From Nocardiopsis listeri NBRC 13360 (lineage in GTDB: Bacteria > Actinomycetota > Actinomycetes > Streptosporangiales > Streptosporangiaceae), in assembly GCF_001570765.1 (NCBI RefSeq), contig NZ_BCSH01000046.1, positions 1 to 64,000 on the forward strand: 64,000 nucleotides of DNA, given 5' to 3'. Below are positions 1 to 7,836 of this stretch, piece after piece. Both the position numbers and the translations under genes were made by a program. The first letter of the stretch is position 1. Each line of letters opens with the position of its first letter. The notes under the pieces were generated by a model, which saw only the letters and a program-made list of their open reading frames with translations, was not told the DNA's origin and did not search any database.

Positions 1-80
1 CACACCCACTCCCACACCCACACCCATCCCCACTCCCACACCCACTCCCACACCCACACCCATCCCCACTCCCACACCCA
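1..80. repeat. 36-bp tandem repeat, two full copies plus a partial third
   Basis: Bases 1-36 and 37-72 are identical C/A-rich units, and 73-80 repeats the first eight bases. The array is cut by the window edge, so its true copy number is unknown. The unit is a multiple of three and is open in several frames. In the frame starting at base 2 it reads as alternating Thr-Pro; in the frame starting at base 1 it is His-rich; on the minus strand it can be Gly-Val. Confidence 0.9.
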
Positions 81-157
81 CCCCTTGGGATCACTCATCC
101 AGGGTCCGGATGGTGGAGGTGGCGGGGTTCGGGGAGGGCGAGACCTCCGAACGCTAA
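2..157 (+). CDS. C-terminal end of an unidentified protein with a Thr-Pro repeat tail (5' partial)
   Basis: The frame starting at base 2 is open from the window edge to TAA at 155-157. The tandem repeat reads as TPTPTPTPIPTP, a typical extended Pro/Thr linker, followed by about 25 residues (WDHSSRVRMVEVAGFGEG and a short end) whose codons have the G/C third positions of the neighbouring genes. The next start codon (GTG at 161) follows three bases after the stop, as in an operon. The frame is chosen on codon use and context; the repeat is also open in other frames. No function can be assigned from so short a piece. Confidence 0.35.
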   Translation, partial: TPTPTPTPIPTPTPTPTPTPIPTPTPTPWDHSSRVRMVEVAGFGEGETSER

Positions 158-160
158 TCT

Positions 161-847
161 GTGGGTTCCCCCATCCCCCACGCAGCAAGGCGGCCGCTCT
201 TGCCGAATTCCCCCGAACCATTGCGGGTCAGTATCGATCCCGGGTTGCCGGAACACCACGCGCGCGGTATCTGGCGTGCACTGAATCAGGCACCTGAGGC
301 GGTGGGCCGGCCCAGGGCCGAGGATCGGCCGGAGAGCAGGCGGTTCGGACACGCCTTGGCGCTGCTCGGGTTGTGCGGGGTGGGGGTCCTGGAATGGCTG
401 TTCTGGGATACGGCCCAGACCATCGGCGCGGCGGTCGGTTTCGGCCTCGTCCTCCTCCACCTGCGGCATCGACATCGTCGTAAGGCGGACGAGGCGGAGG
501 CATCGATCGACCCTCGGGTGACGATCGCGTTCTTCGAGGGTTCGTTCGTGGTGGACACGATGCTCGACGACGTGGATCGGGCCCGGCTGGGGCGGATCCA
601 ACGTGTGTCCGAAGTGCTCCTGGAACAGGGCCACGACCTGAGGTGGGTGGCCGAACGGGAGTGGGGTCTGGCGGTGAGGCTTCCGGCCCTCACACTCGAT
701 CGGGTGAGGGCCGAGGGCTGCTCGCACGAGGGTGAGCGGGAGCGGCGCAAGGCGGAGACGTCGACGCACGAGGCCTTCGTGGACGGATGGATCCGCTACC
801 TGGAGGACGCCGCCGGGGTCAGGCCGGGACCGGGGAGGCCAGGGTGA
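161..847 (+). CDS. Hypothetical membrane protein
   Basis: About 228 residues from GTG at 161; a later TTG start near 199 is also possible. A hydrophobic stretch at roughly residues 65-100 (LALLGLCGVGVLEWLFW, then IGAAVGFGLVLLHL) looks like one long or two short membrane segments and is followed by a basic HRHRRK patch. The remaining C-terminal half is soluble, charged and probably cytoplasmic. I recognise no family. The stop at 845-847 is in the same frame as the aminotransferase-like remnant that follows. Codon use fits a real gene, but the product is unknown. Confidence 0.5.
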   Translation: MGSPIPHAARRPLLPNSPEPLRVSIDPGLPEHHARGIWRALNQAPEAVGRPRAEDRPESRRFGHALALLGLCGVGVLEWLFWDTAQTIGAAVGFGLVLLHLRHRHRRKADEAEASIDPRVTIAFFEGSFVVDTMLDDVDRARLGRIQRVSEVLLEQGHDLRWVAEREWGLAVRLPALTLDRVRAEGCSHEGERERRKAETSTHEAFVDGWIRYLEDAAGVRPGPGRPG

Positions 848-1078
848 AGGCGCGCCGCCCGGGCCTTCTCGCAGGTGGCGCTCTCGCACGAGGTCGACCT
901 GGTGCCCGGTCCGGTGATGTCGGCGTCGGGCGGCGGGTGCCACGAGGAGTACTTCCGGCTTCCGGTGTCCTACGACCGCGCCACCCGGGAGGAGATGGTG
1001 TGGCGGCTGACCCGTGCCTGGCGCGAAGTGGACCGGCACGGTCCGATGGTCGGCCACCCGGACACCCTGGTCGTCTGA
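848..1078 (+). pseudogene. C-terminal remnant of a MocR/GntR-type aminotransferase
   Basis: This open stretch (first usable start GTG at 875) ends at TGA 1076-1078. It encodes a peptide containing VDLVPGPVMSASGGG, FRLPVSYDR and EMVWRLTRAWREV. That succession (VAPGP-x-F, then LRLPF, then a final helix ending in A-W) is the signature of the last 50-60 residues of class I/II PLP aminotransferases, especially MocR-type regulators. The pyridoxal-phosphate lysine region and the N-terminal HTH are absent upstream. It is therefore probably a decayed fragment rather than a working small gene. Assignment rests on pattern memory, not on alignment. Confidence 0.45.
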
Positions 1079-1110
1079 GGGCCAGGACCCGAGGACGCCC
1101 CTGGACGAGG

Positions 1111-1140
1111 GGAGGGCGGCACCGTTCGGTGCCGCCCTCC
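1111..1140. terminator. Bidirectional hairpin terminator
   Basis: Perfect 13-bp stem (GGAGGGCGGCACC, 1111-1123, paired with 1128-1140) with a GTTC loop. It sits between the converging aminotransferase remnant and the superoxide dismutase gene. There is no long T-run, as is usual in actinomycetes. Confidence 0.85.
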
Positions 1141-1175
1141 CCCGTTCGAACGCACGAGAGCGTTCGTTCGAGGTG

Positions 1176-1790
1176 CTAGCCCAGCTGGGTCTTGCGGGCC
1201 TCGGTGAAACGCTGCTGGACGTCGGCCCAGTTGACGACGTTCCAGAACGCCTTGACGTAGTCCGCCTTCACGTTCTTGTACTGGAGGTAGAAGGCGTGCT
1301 CCCACATGTCCAGCATGAGCAGCGGCTGCGTGCCGATGGCGATGTTGCCCTGCTGATCGAACAGCTGCTCGATGATCAGGCGCTGGCCCAGGGCGTCCCA
1401 GGCCAGGATGGCCCAACCCGAACCCTGGATGCCCAGAGCCGCGGCGTTGAAGTGCCCGCGGAAGGCGTCGAAGGACCCGAACTGGTCGTCGATGGCCGCG
1501 CCCAGCTCACCCTCGGGCTTGTCGCCACCGTCCGGGGACAGGTTCTTCCAGAACACGGAGTGGTTGACGTGGCCGCCCAGGTTGAACGCGAGGTTCTTCT
1601 GGAGCTGGTTCACGGTCCCGAAGTCGCCGGCCTCGCGTGCCTCGGCCATCTTCTCCAGGGTCGTGTTGGCGCCCGCGACGTAGGTGGCGTGGTGCTTGTC
1701 GTGGTGCAGCTCCATGATCTGACCGGAGATCCACGGCTCAAGGGCCGCGTAGTCGTAGGGCAGCTCGGGAAGCGTGTACGGCGCAGACAT
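1176..1790 (-). CDS. sodA: Superoxide dismutase, Fe/Mn family
   Basis: Disproportionates superoxide to oxygen and hydrogen peroxide. The 204-residue length is normal for the family. It carries the N-terminal helical hairpin ([12 protein letters not shown], ligand His about 29), [10 protein letters not shown] (ligand His about 77), GIQGSGW, and the signature [11 protein letters not shown] with the Asp and His metal ligands near 161 and 165. It closely resembles the mycobacterial iron enzyme, but metal choice cannot be read from the sequence alone. I chose ATG at 1790 ([14 protein letters not shown]) over a GTG four codons upstream because the protein then starts like its homologues; a GGAAAGG motif lies about 11 bases upstream. 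It is monocistronic, closed by the hairpin at 1111-1140. Confidence 0.97.
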   Translation of the reverse strand: MSAPYTLPELPYDYAALEPWISGQIMELHHDKHHATYVAGANTTLEKMAEAREAGDFGTVNQLQKNLAFNLGGHVNHSVFWKNLSPDGGDKPEGELGAAIDDQFGSFDAFRGHFNAAALGIQGSGWAILAWDALGQRLIIEQLFDQQGNIAIGTQPLLMLDMWEHAFYLQYKNVKADYVKAFWNVVNWADVQQRFTEARKTQLG

Positions 1791-2281
1791 ACTCTGACGC
1801 ACCTTTCCAGGACGATATTCGTCGTGTTCTTACCAGCGATGAGATCGCTAACCAGCAAGCTATCAGCAGCGGAAGCGAGTCTCCGATGTCAGCTCGTGGA
1901 CACGGCCGGCCGGGAATAAAACCGGGCCGGGCCGTCGTCGCCGCGTCGGTGCCGGAGACGTCCTCATGCTCCTCATCCCTCTGCCCGCCACAGGGGTCCC
2001 GTGAACCCCGGGAGCCCGACGAATCCTCTCGTCGGATCCGTTGGGGGCGCCCCTTAAGTCAGGGACCCTCCGCATTCTCGATCTCGGGTGATTCGGTCCG
2101 GTCTCGCTACCCTGACCCGCGTGCCCCCGAACCGCGAATGAACGTTGACCGCGTGTTCGCCCGACATTCACCGTGGTGGCATCGGGCCGGGGGACAATTC
2201 ATCGTCGAATTCGAATGGTCATACCCGTGAAGCCTCGTTCGGTGAAACACGCTTCCTAAACTTCCGAGGCCGTCTGCGCAT
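1791..2281. other. Divergent intergenic region, sodA / acyltransferase
   Basis: About 490 bases between divergent starts. It holds a perfect inverted repeat AGCGAT-GAG-ATCGCT at 1835-1849 in the sodA leader, and a smaller one (GACGA-TAT-TCGTC) at 1811-1823. These could be operator or leader structure for sodA. I find no convincing gene: short open frames here lack ribosome binding sites and coding bias. No clear -35/-10 pair for the acyltransferase was found. Confidence 0.5.
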
Positions 2282-4354
2282 ATGAGTGAAACCACAACCG
2301 GGATTCCCGCCCCCGGTGACCCCCGCATCCCCTCGGCCACCGACACTCGGCGGACCGTCCGGACCGGAGGCGGTTTTCGTCCCGAGATCGAGGGGCTGCG
2401 CGCCATCGCCGTGGTCCTGGTCGCGGTCTACCACATCTGGTTCGGTCGGGTCTCCGGTGGCGTGGACGTGTTCCTGCTCCTCACCGGATTCCTCATCACG
2501 GGTTCCCTGGTGCGCGCGGTCGAACGCGACGGCCGGGTCCGGTTCGTCGCCTTCTGGGCCCGGTTGGCCAAGCGCCTGGTGCCCCCGGTCGCGGTGGTCC
2601 TGCTCGCCGTCATGGCCGCCATGTACGTGTGGCTGCCCGGTTCACGCTGGGAGGGTCTCCTGGAGGAGGTGCGTGCCGCCGCGTTCTACCACGAGAACTG
2701 GACCCTGGCCGGTAACGCGGTCGACTACCTGGCCCGGGAGGCGGCGGCGAGCCCCCTCCAGCACTTCTGGTCGCTGTCCATCCAGGGGCAGTTCTACCTG
2801 TTGTGGCCGGTGTTGGTCACCGTCGCGGCGTTCATGGCCACCCGGGTGGGGTTGCCGTTGCGCCGGAGCCTGCTCGTGCTGGTCACGGCGTTGTTCGCCC
2901 TTTCCTTGAGCTACTCGGTGTACATCACCGCCCACGACCAGGCCTGGGCCTACTTCGACACCGGCGCCCGGCTGTGGGAGCTGTCCCTGGGCGCGATCCT
3001 GGCCCTGGTCATCACGGAACTGCGCCTGCCCACCCGGGTCAGGGTGTTCCTCGGTTGGTTCGGTCTGGCGGGGCTGGTCTCCTGCGGTTTGCTCCTCCAG
3101 GTCTCCACGCTCTTCCCCGGGTACGTCGCATTGTGGCCGACCGGCGCGGCCCTGCTGGTCATCGTGGCCGGTGGCACCGGCAGCCGGTTCGGGGCCGATC
3201 GGCTGCTCACCTGGAAGCCGCTGATGTCGGTGGGCCGCTTCTCCTATGGGCTGTACCTGTGGCACTGGCCGATCCTGGTCTGCCATCTGGAGGTGACCGG
3301 GCGGCAGACGGCCACGCTGATGGGAGGAATCGCGATCCTGGGCGCCTCGTTCGTGCTGGCCTGGATCACCCATCGGGTGGTGGAGGGCGGCGTCGATCGC
3401 CTCACCCGAGCGGAACACCGCCGCGGGCCCGGCTGGTCGGTCATGATCGCCGTGCTCTTCCTGGTGCCGGTCCTGACCGTCGCGCAGTCGTGGTCGCAGC
3501 GGTTGGCGGAGGAACGCGTGGAACGGGTACAGGAGGTCGTCGAACCCGAGACGTACCCGGGCGCGCGGGTGGTCGCCGAGCCCGACCTGTCGACGATGTT
3601 GCCCGACGTGCCGGTACGCCCGGCCCCGGCGGACGCCCAGGGGGACCTGTCCTCCCACCATCAGGAGGGCTGCCACGTCAACCTCGTCGACGAGGAGCTG
3701 GTGGTCTGCGAACGGGGTCCCGCAGACGCGGAGCACACGTTGGCACTGGTGGGAGCGTCGCGTACCGCCCACTGGTACCCGGCGGTGGAGAAGGTCGCGG
3801 CCGAGCACGGGTGGCGACTGGTGTCGTTCACCAAGAGCGGCTGTCCGTTCGGTCTGGCCACCGCCACCAAGGACGGGGAGGTCTTCCAGGAGTGCGAGAC
3901 CTGGAAGGCCAAGGCGTTGGCCGAGTTGGAGGAGCTGAAACCCGACGCGGCGCTGCTGTCGTCGACGAGGGCGTTCACCGCTCGTGAGGTGGTCCAAGAG
4001 GGCTACACGGAGATGTGGTGGCACCTGAACGACCTGGACATCGACGTGATCGGCCTTCGCGACCTGCCCCGACTGCCCTACCGTGGCGCGGAGTGCCTGG
4101 AGTCCACGGACGCGGTGGAGTGCACCAGCCCCGCCGCGGTCAGCCTGGACGAGGTCGATCCGGCCTCACTGCTGGAGCTGCCGCCCAACGTCACCCTGGT
4201 GGACCTGACCGAACACGTGTGCCCGGACGGAGCCTGTGACGCGGTGGTGGGCAACGTACTCGTGTACTGGGACCACTCGCACATCACCGCCACCTACGCC
4301 GCCACCCTCACCCCCGCGGTGGAGAGCGCGCTGCTGGAGGCCACGGGTTGGTGA
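2282..4354 (+). CDS. OafA/YrhL-type membrane acyltransferase with C-terminal SGNH domain
   Basis: Predicted to move an acyl group (often acetyl) across the membrane onto a cell-surface sugar. Residues about 35-400 form the acyltransferase-3 domain, with FRPEIEGLRAIAV, the catalytic-type histidine in VAVYHIWF, GGVDVFLLLTGFLITGSL and SPLQHFWSLSIQGQFYLLWP, and about ten membrane helices. The extracytoplasmic C-terminal part is SGNH-like: LVGASRTAHWYPA near residue 487 keeps the serine nucleophile, and DHSHIT near 663 gives the Asp-His pair. The usual GDS block reads GAS. At 690 residues it has normal length for the two-domain form. Downstream lie a membrane methyltransferase and four glycosyltransferases, so the acceptor is probably the polymer they build (inference). 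Confidence 0.9.
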   Translation: MSETTTGIPAPGDPRIPSATDTRRTVRTGGGFRPEIEGLRAIAVVLVAVYHIWFGRVSGGVDVFLLLTGFLITGSLVRAVERDGRVRFVAFWARLAKRLVPPVAVVLLAVMAAMYVWLPGSRWEGLLEEVRAAAFYHENWTLAGNAVDYLAREAAASPLQHFWSLSIQGQFYLLWPVLVTVAAFMATRVGLPLRRSLLVLVTALFALSLSYSVYITAHDQAWAYFDTGARLWELSLGAILALVITELRLPTRVRVFLGWFGLAGLVSCGLLLQVSTLFPGYVALWPTGAALLVIVAGGTGSRFGADRLLTWKPLMSVGRFSYGLYLWHWPILVCHLEVTGRQTATLMGGIAILGASFVLAWITHRVVEGGVDRLTRAEHRRGPGWSVMIAVLFLVPVLTVAQSWSQRLAEERVERVQEVVEPETYPGARVVAEPDLSTMLPDVPVRPAPADAQGDLSSHHQEGCHVNLVDEELVVCERGPADAEHTLALVGASRTAHWYPAVEKVAAEHGWRLVSFTKSGCPFGLATATKDGEVFQECETWKAKALAELEELKPDAALLSSTRAFTAREVVQEGYTEMWWHLNDLDIDVIGLRDLPRLPYRGAECLESTDAVECTSPAAVSLDEVDPASLLELPPNVTLVDLTEHVCPDGACDAVVGNVLVYWDHSHITATYAATLTPAVESALLEATGW

Positions 4355-4374
4355 CTCGGGCCCCATCGCGACGA

Positions 4375-4410
4375 CCCGCCCGGATGTCCTCCGAGGGTGT
4401 CCCGGGCGGG
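4375..4410 (+). terminator. Probable terminator of the acyltransferase gene
   Basis: Nine-base arms CCCGCCCGG (4375-4383) and CCGGGCGGG (4402-4410) separated by 18 bases, starting about 20 bases after the stop codon. The loop is longer than ideal. Confidence 0.5.
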
Positions 4411-4683
4411 GTTCATGCCGGTCCGACGTTTTTCCGTGGCACTTCGGAATCCCTTTCCAGAAATTCCGGACACGCTTTGGTGATATCGGGGTGATCTGCC
4501 GGTGAACGGTACGGTAATTGACGATCTCTTGGGTTTCGGATGCGCATACTCGGCGCCCTCGAGCTCTTTCAAGGCGTTAATGTCGAAGACGCAAGGTGCC
4601 CTTCCCCGCCGATGCGGTTCAGAACGGTTCCGCGTCCTGATCCGTGCGTCGGTCGCCGCACCCCTTTCGCGGAGGTAACCCCG
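4411..4683 (+). other. Intergenic leader before the methyltransferase gene
   Basis: With the terminator, the gap is 329 bases. It holds an inverted repeat CGGAAT-N12-ATTCCG (4445-4468) and a TTGACG hexamer at 4518-4523. The best -10 candidate (CATACT, 4545-4550) sits 21 bases away, too far for a confident promoter. A strong ribosome binding site (GGAGGT) lies just before the ATG at 4684, which argues against longer upstream starts in the same frame. Confidence 0.4.
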
Positions 4684-5703
4684 ATGAGCTCCCTCAAGAA
4701 GAAAATCCGCCGATTGCTGCCCGTGGTCGGGCTCTTCGGTCTGGCGGCCGTCGCCACCCCGGTCTCCCTGGGTGTCCTGGGGCTGGTGTCCTGGGGCGAG
4801 GCCGTTCTGGCCGTCACGGTCCTGTTCCTGGGCGTGGCGATGATCGGCCTCACCGTGGGGTTGTCGCGACTGCGCCGATCGGTGCTGGAACTGTCCACGT
4901 CGGTCCGCACCCAGACCGGCCAGGTCACCGAGCTCTTCGGGCAGGACCGGCTGGAGCTGGCCCGTTCCCTCGACGGGGTGCGCGCCGAGATCAAGGAACT
5001 GCGCGACAGCGCCCTGCCCCGGGCGATCCACAAGATCACCCGCGCGGGCGTGCGGAGCGGACGCGACGACTACGAGCAGCAGGTCGCCTGGACCGAGCTG
5101 CGCGAGTACCTGGACGTGGCCCCGTTCATGCCGCCGTTGCGCGGTTGGGCCGCCTCCCCCGACGTGCTGCGGGTGTTGGTCCGCATCATCGACCGGGATC
5201 GTCCGGAACTCGTGGTGGAGTGCGGCAGCGGATCCTCCAGCGTGTGGATCGGCTACGCGCTGCGCAAGGCGGGGACCGGTCGTCTGGTCGCGGTCGAGCA
5301 CGACGCGCGCTACGCCGAGCTCAGCCGCGCCCTGGTCGCCGCCCACGCCCTGGAGGACATCGTCGAGGTCCGGCACGCGCCGCTCGCCCCGGTGCCCGCG
5401 GAATTGGCCGACGGGGTGTCCGCCGAGGTGCCCTGGTACGACACCGAGGCACTGGGCGACCTCAAGGGCGTCGGTCTGGTCTTCGTCGATGGTCCGCCCG
5501 CGGCCACTGGCCCGGAGGCGCGCCACCCGGCCGTCCCCGCGCTCCTGCCCGCCTGCGCCGACTCGGCGGTGTTCGTCCTCGATGACGCCGACCGGGACGA
5601 GGAACGCGCCCTGGGCGACCGTTGGCTGGCCGCGCACCCCGAGCTCACCCGCGTCGAGGAGGCCACGGAGAAGGGGGCGCACGTCTTCACCCGTACACCC
5701 TGA
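4684..5703 (+). CDS. Membrane-anchored class I SAM methyltransferase
   Basis: A 339-residue protein. Residues 1-60 contain two hydrophobic helices (LLPVVGLFGLAAVATPVSLG, then AVLAVTVLFLGVAMIGLTVG). A charged, probably coiled-coil segment follows (SRLRRSVLELSTSVRTQTG to about residue 120). The C-terminal 200 residues are a Rossmann methyltransferase with motif I VVECGSGSSSVWIG near 176, an acidic residue after strand 2 (AVEHD), and a later VFVDGPP. It resembles cytosolic small-molecule or sugar methyltransferases tethered to the membrane. It lies between the surface acyltransferase and the glycosyltransferases, 66 bases upstream of the latter, so modification of the same glycan is likely (inference). 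The start is set by GGAGGT before ATG 4684. Confidence 0.82.
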   Translation: MSSLKKKIRRLLPVVGLFGLAAVATPVSLGVLGLVSWGEAVLAVTVLFLGVAMIGLTVGLSRLRRSVLELSTSVRTQTGQVTELFGQDRLELARSLDGVRAEIKELRDSALPRAIHKITRAGVRSGRDDYEQQVAWTELREYLDVAPFMPPLRGWAASPDVLRVLVRIIDRDRPELVVECGSGSSSVWIGYALRKAGTGRLVAVEHDARYAELSRALVAAHALEDIVEVRHAPLAPVPAELADGVSAEVPWYDTEALGDLKGVGLVFVDGPPAATGPEARHPAVPALLPACADSAVFVLDDADRDEERALGDRWLAAHPELTRVEEATEKGAHVFTRTP

Positions 5704-5769
5704 TCCTCCCCGAGCGTCCCCCAGCGCTCCCCACTCTCCCGATCCGCAGCAGAACCGAGAAGGTCATCG

Positions 5770-7836
5770 ATGATCACCACCGTCCTCCGGCAGGCCCTGC
5801 GCGCACGTGGCGAAGAGCCCGCCGTGCTCTGCCACAGCGGGGCCGACACACTCCGGGAGGTGTCCGGACCGCCTCGGCGGCCCGGGGACCTGCTCGTGGA
5901 CCTGGGCGCTCATCCTCTGGGCGAACCGCTCCGGATCGACTCCGTCGAGGGTGCGGAGGTGGAACCCGTCGCCGGGCTGGTGGCGTTGGTCGCCGCCACC
6001 CCCACCGACCTGAACCGGGCCCTGACCGCCGCCGTGCACCTGCCCCGGACCGTGCAGGTGGTGGTCGCGCTCTTGGACACTCCGGGCCACCAGGATCCGC
6101 CGGTGCCCGCGGGACCGGGCATGGGCCAATGGCGTGACCTACAGGAACTGCGGGTACGGCGGATGGGCAAGCGCGGTTGGGTGTGCGAGCTGTTCTTCCC
6201 CAACGCGATCGACACCGCCCAGGTCCTCGACTCCGTCCTGCACGGTACCCGAGGCCGTCGACGTGGACCGGTGGTGGCACCTCTGACCGCCCTCAGTGGC
6301 CCCGAGTCCTCGCTGTGGCGGCCCGGCGACACCGGCACGCACGGCATCGACGTGACCGGCCCCGTCCCGCTGCGCCGGGTCACCCCCGTCGCCGACCTGG
6401 CCCTGCGCGTGCACGAGGACGCGGCCCCGGCGTGGAACGAGGAAGCCGTCCCGGCGCTGGACCGCGCGGCCACCACGGCCGACGCCTGGGAGGGTCTCAC
6501 CGGAACCGACGGCCGCGCTCGTGCCGAGCTGGTCGTCGCCGCGCAGAGCCCGGCCGCTCGGGTCACCGTCTCGCCCGCCGACCTGGTGGCGCCGATCGAC
6601 GAGACCACCGTCAACCCGACGGGGTTCTCCAAGGCCGAGAAGGGACCCCTGGGGCACCTCACCGTGCAGGGGGACCACGCCGTCATCCGTGAGGGGAACA
6701 AGGACCTGGTCGCCGTGGCGGCCGACGGCACCGTCACCGACGTCGACTTGACCCGCCTACGTCACCTGCGCGGGGTGAGCGTCGACTGGTCCGGACACAC
6801 CGGCCCCACGGCGGCGGTCCGCGCGGTGGCCTCCCTGGCCGCTGGGGGCGTTCCCCTGGTGGCCGGCCCGGTACCCTCCTGGGCCGTTGGTCTGGGCGCT
6901 CCGCTGACCGAACTCCTGGCCGGGGCCACCGACGCCGACCTCACCGACCGATTGGCCCGCGAGGAGCACAGCATCCGGCTGCGTCGCGCCGCCCTGTACA
7001 CACACGGTCTGCGCTCACGCTGGCGGGCCCTCGGCGCACAGGCCGAAATCCCGTTGCCACCGGCGCCCCGCATCTCGGTCATCCTGTGCACCCGACGCCC
7101 CGAGATGGTCGGCTTCGCGCTCGCCCAGATCGCCCGGCAGCGCGGGGTCGAACTGGAGACGGTGCTGACGCTGCACGGGTTCGGTGCCGACCGGCCAGAG
7201 GTCGCCTCGGCGATCCAGGCCTACCGTGACACCGGTCTGGCGATCACCGTGCACGAGGCCTCGGCCGACCAGGTCTTCGGGTCGGTGCTCAACGACTCCG
7301 TCGCCCGCGCCTGCGGTGACCTCATCGCCAAGTGGGACGACGACGACTGGTACGGGCCCGAACACCTGGCCGACCTCGTGCTCGCCCGGACCTACTCCGG
7401 GGCCGAGCTGGTCGGCACCGGGCAGGACTTCGTCTACCTCCAAGAGGTGGACCTCATGGTGTGGCGCAGCCGCGAGTCCGAGACCGCCACCCGGTTCATC
7501 GCCGGCGGCACCATCCTCACCGACCGCGTGGTGCTGGAGGAGACCGGTGGTTTCCGGCCACTGCCGCGCGCCATCGACACCCAACTGCTCATCGCCGTGT
7601 CCCGGGGCGGGGGGCGTATCCACCGCACCCATGGGCTCGGGTACGTGCTGCGCCGTACCGGCGGCGGACACACCTGGTCCGAGGACATGGCCTACTTCCT
7701 GCACAACTACGCACGACAGTGGGCCGGCTGGCGCCCGAGCGTCCTGCTCGAAGGTGAACCTCGCCCGCTGGGTGGATCGACCGAGGTCCACGAGGAGCCG
7801 GCCATGACCACGACGAACCCGGGGGTACGACCTTGA
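5770..7836 (+). CDS. Glycosyltransferase family 2 with a large uncharacterised N-terminal region (module copy 1, gene A)
   Basis: A 688-residue protein. Residues about 434-680 are a GT-A fold family 2 glycosyltransferase: ISVILCTRRPEMVGFALAQI, then AKWDDDDWYGPEH (nucleotide-sugar and metal-binding acidic cluster near 522) and a WSEDMAYFL segment. The first 430 residues match no domain I recognise. They contain blocks shared with the paralogue at 9677, such as RRMGKRGWVCELFFPN, GPVPLRRV and DWSGHTGP. No membrane helix is evident, so it should act on the cytoplasmic face, probably with lipid-linked or polymer acceptors. A GAGAAGG motif precedes ATG 5770. Its stop overlaps the start of the next gene (TTGA), indicating coupled translation with gene B. 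Confidence 0.85.
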   Translation: MITTVLRQALRARGEEPAVLCHSGADTLREVSGPPRRPGDLLVDLGAHPLGEPLRIDSVEGAEVEPVAGLVALVAATPTDLNRALTAAVHLPRTVQVVVALLDTPGHQDPPVPAGPGMGQWRDLQELRVRRMGKRGWVCELFFPNAIDTAQVLDSVLHGTRGRRRGPVVAPLTALSGPESSLWRPGDTGTHGIDVTGPVPLRRVTPVADLALRVHEDAAPAWNEEAVPALDRAATTADAWEGLTGTDGRARAELVVAAQSPAARVTVSPADLVAPIDETTVNPTGFSKAEKGPLGHLTVQGDHAVIREGNKDLVAVAADGTVTDVDLTRLRHLRGVSVDWSGHTGPTAAVRAVASLAAGGVPLVAGPVPSWAVGLGAPLTELLAGATDADLTDRLAREEHSIRLRRAALYTHGLRSRWRALGAQAEIPLPPAPRISVILCTRRPEMVGFALAQIARQRGVELETVLTLHGFGADRPEVASAIQAYRDTGLAITVHEASADQVFGSVLNDSVARACGDLIAKWDDDDWYGPEHLADLVLARTYSGAELVGTGQDFVYLQEVDLMVWRSRESETATRFIAGGTILTDRVVLEETGGFRPLPRAIDTQLLIAVSRGGGRIHRTHGLGYVLRRTGGGHTWSEDMAYFLHNYARQWAGWRPSVLLEGEPRPLGGSTEVHEEPAMTTTNPGVRP

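Noticed and set aside
1-80. CRISPR array from the 36-bp repeats
   Set aside because: The repeats are contiguous with no spacers, low complexity, and no cas genes are present.
4518-4550. Promoter TTGACG ... CATACT before the methyltransferase gene
   Set aside because: The spacing of 21 bases is outside the usual range; kept only as a note in the intergenic entry.
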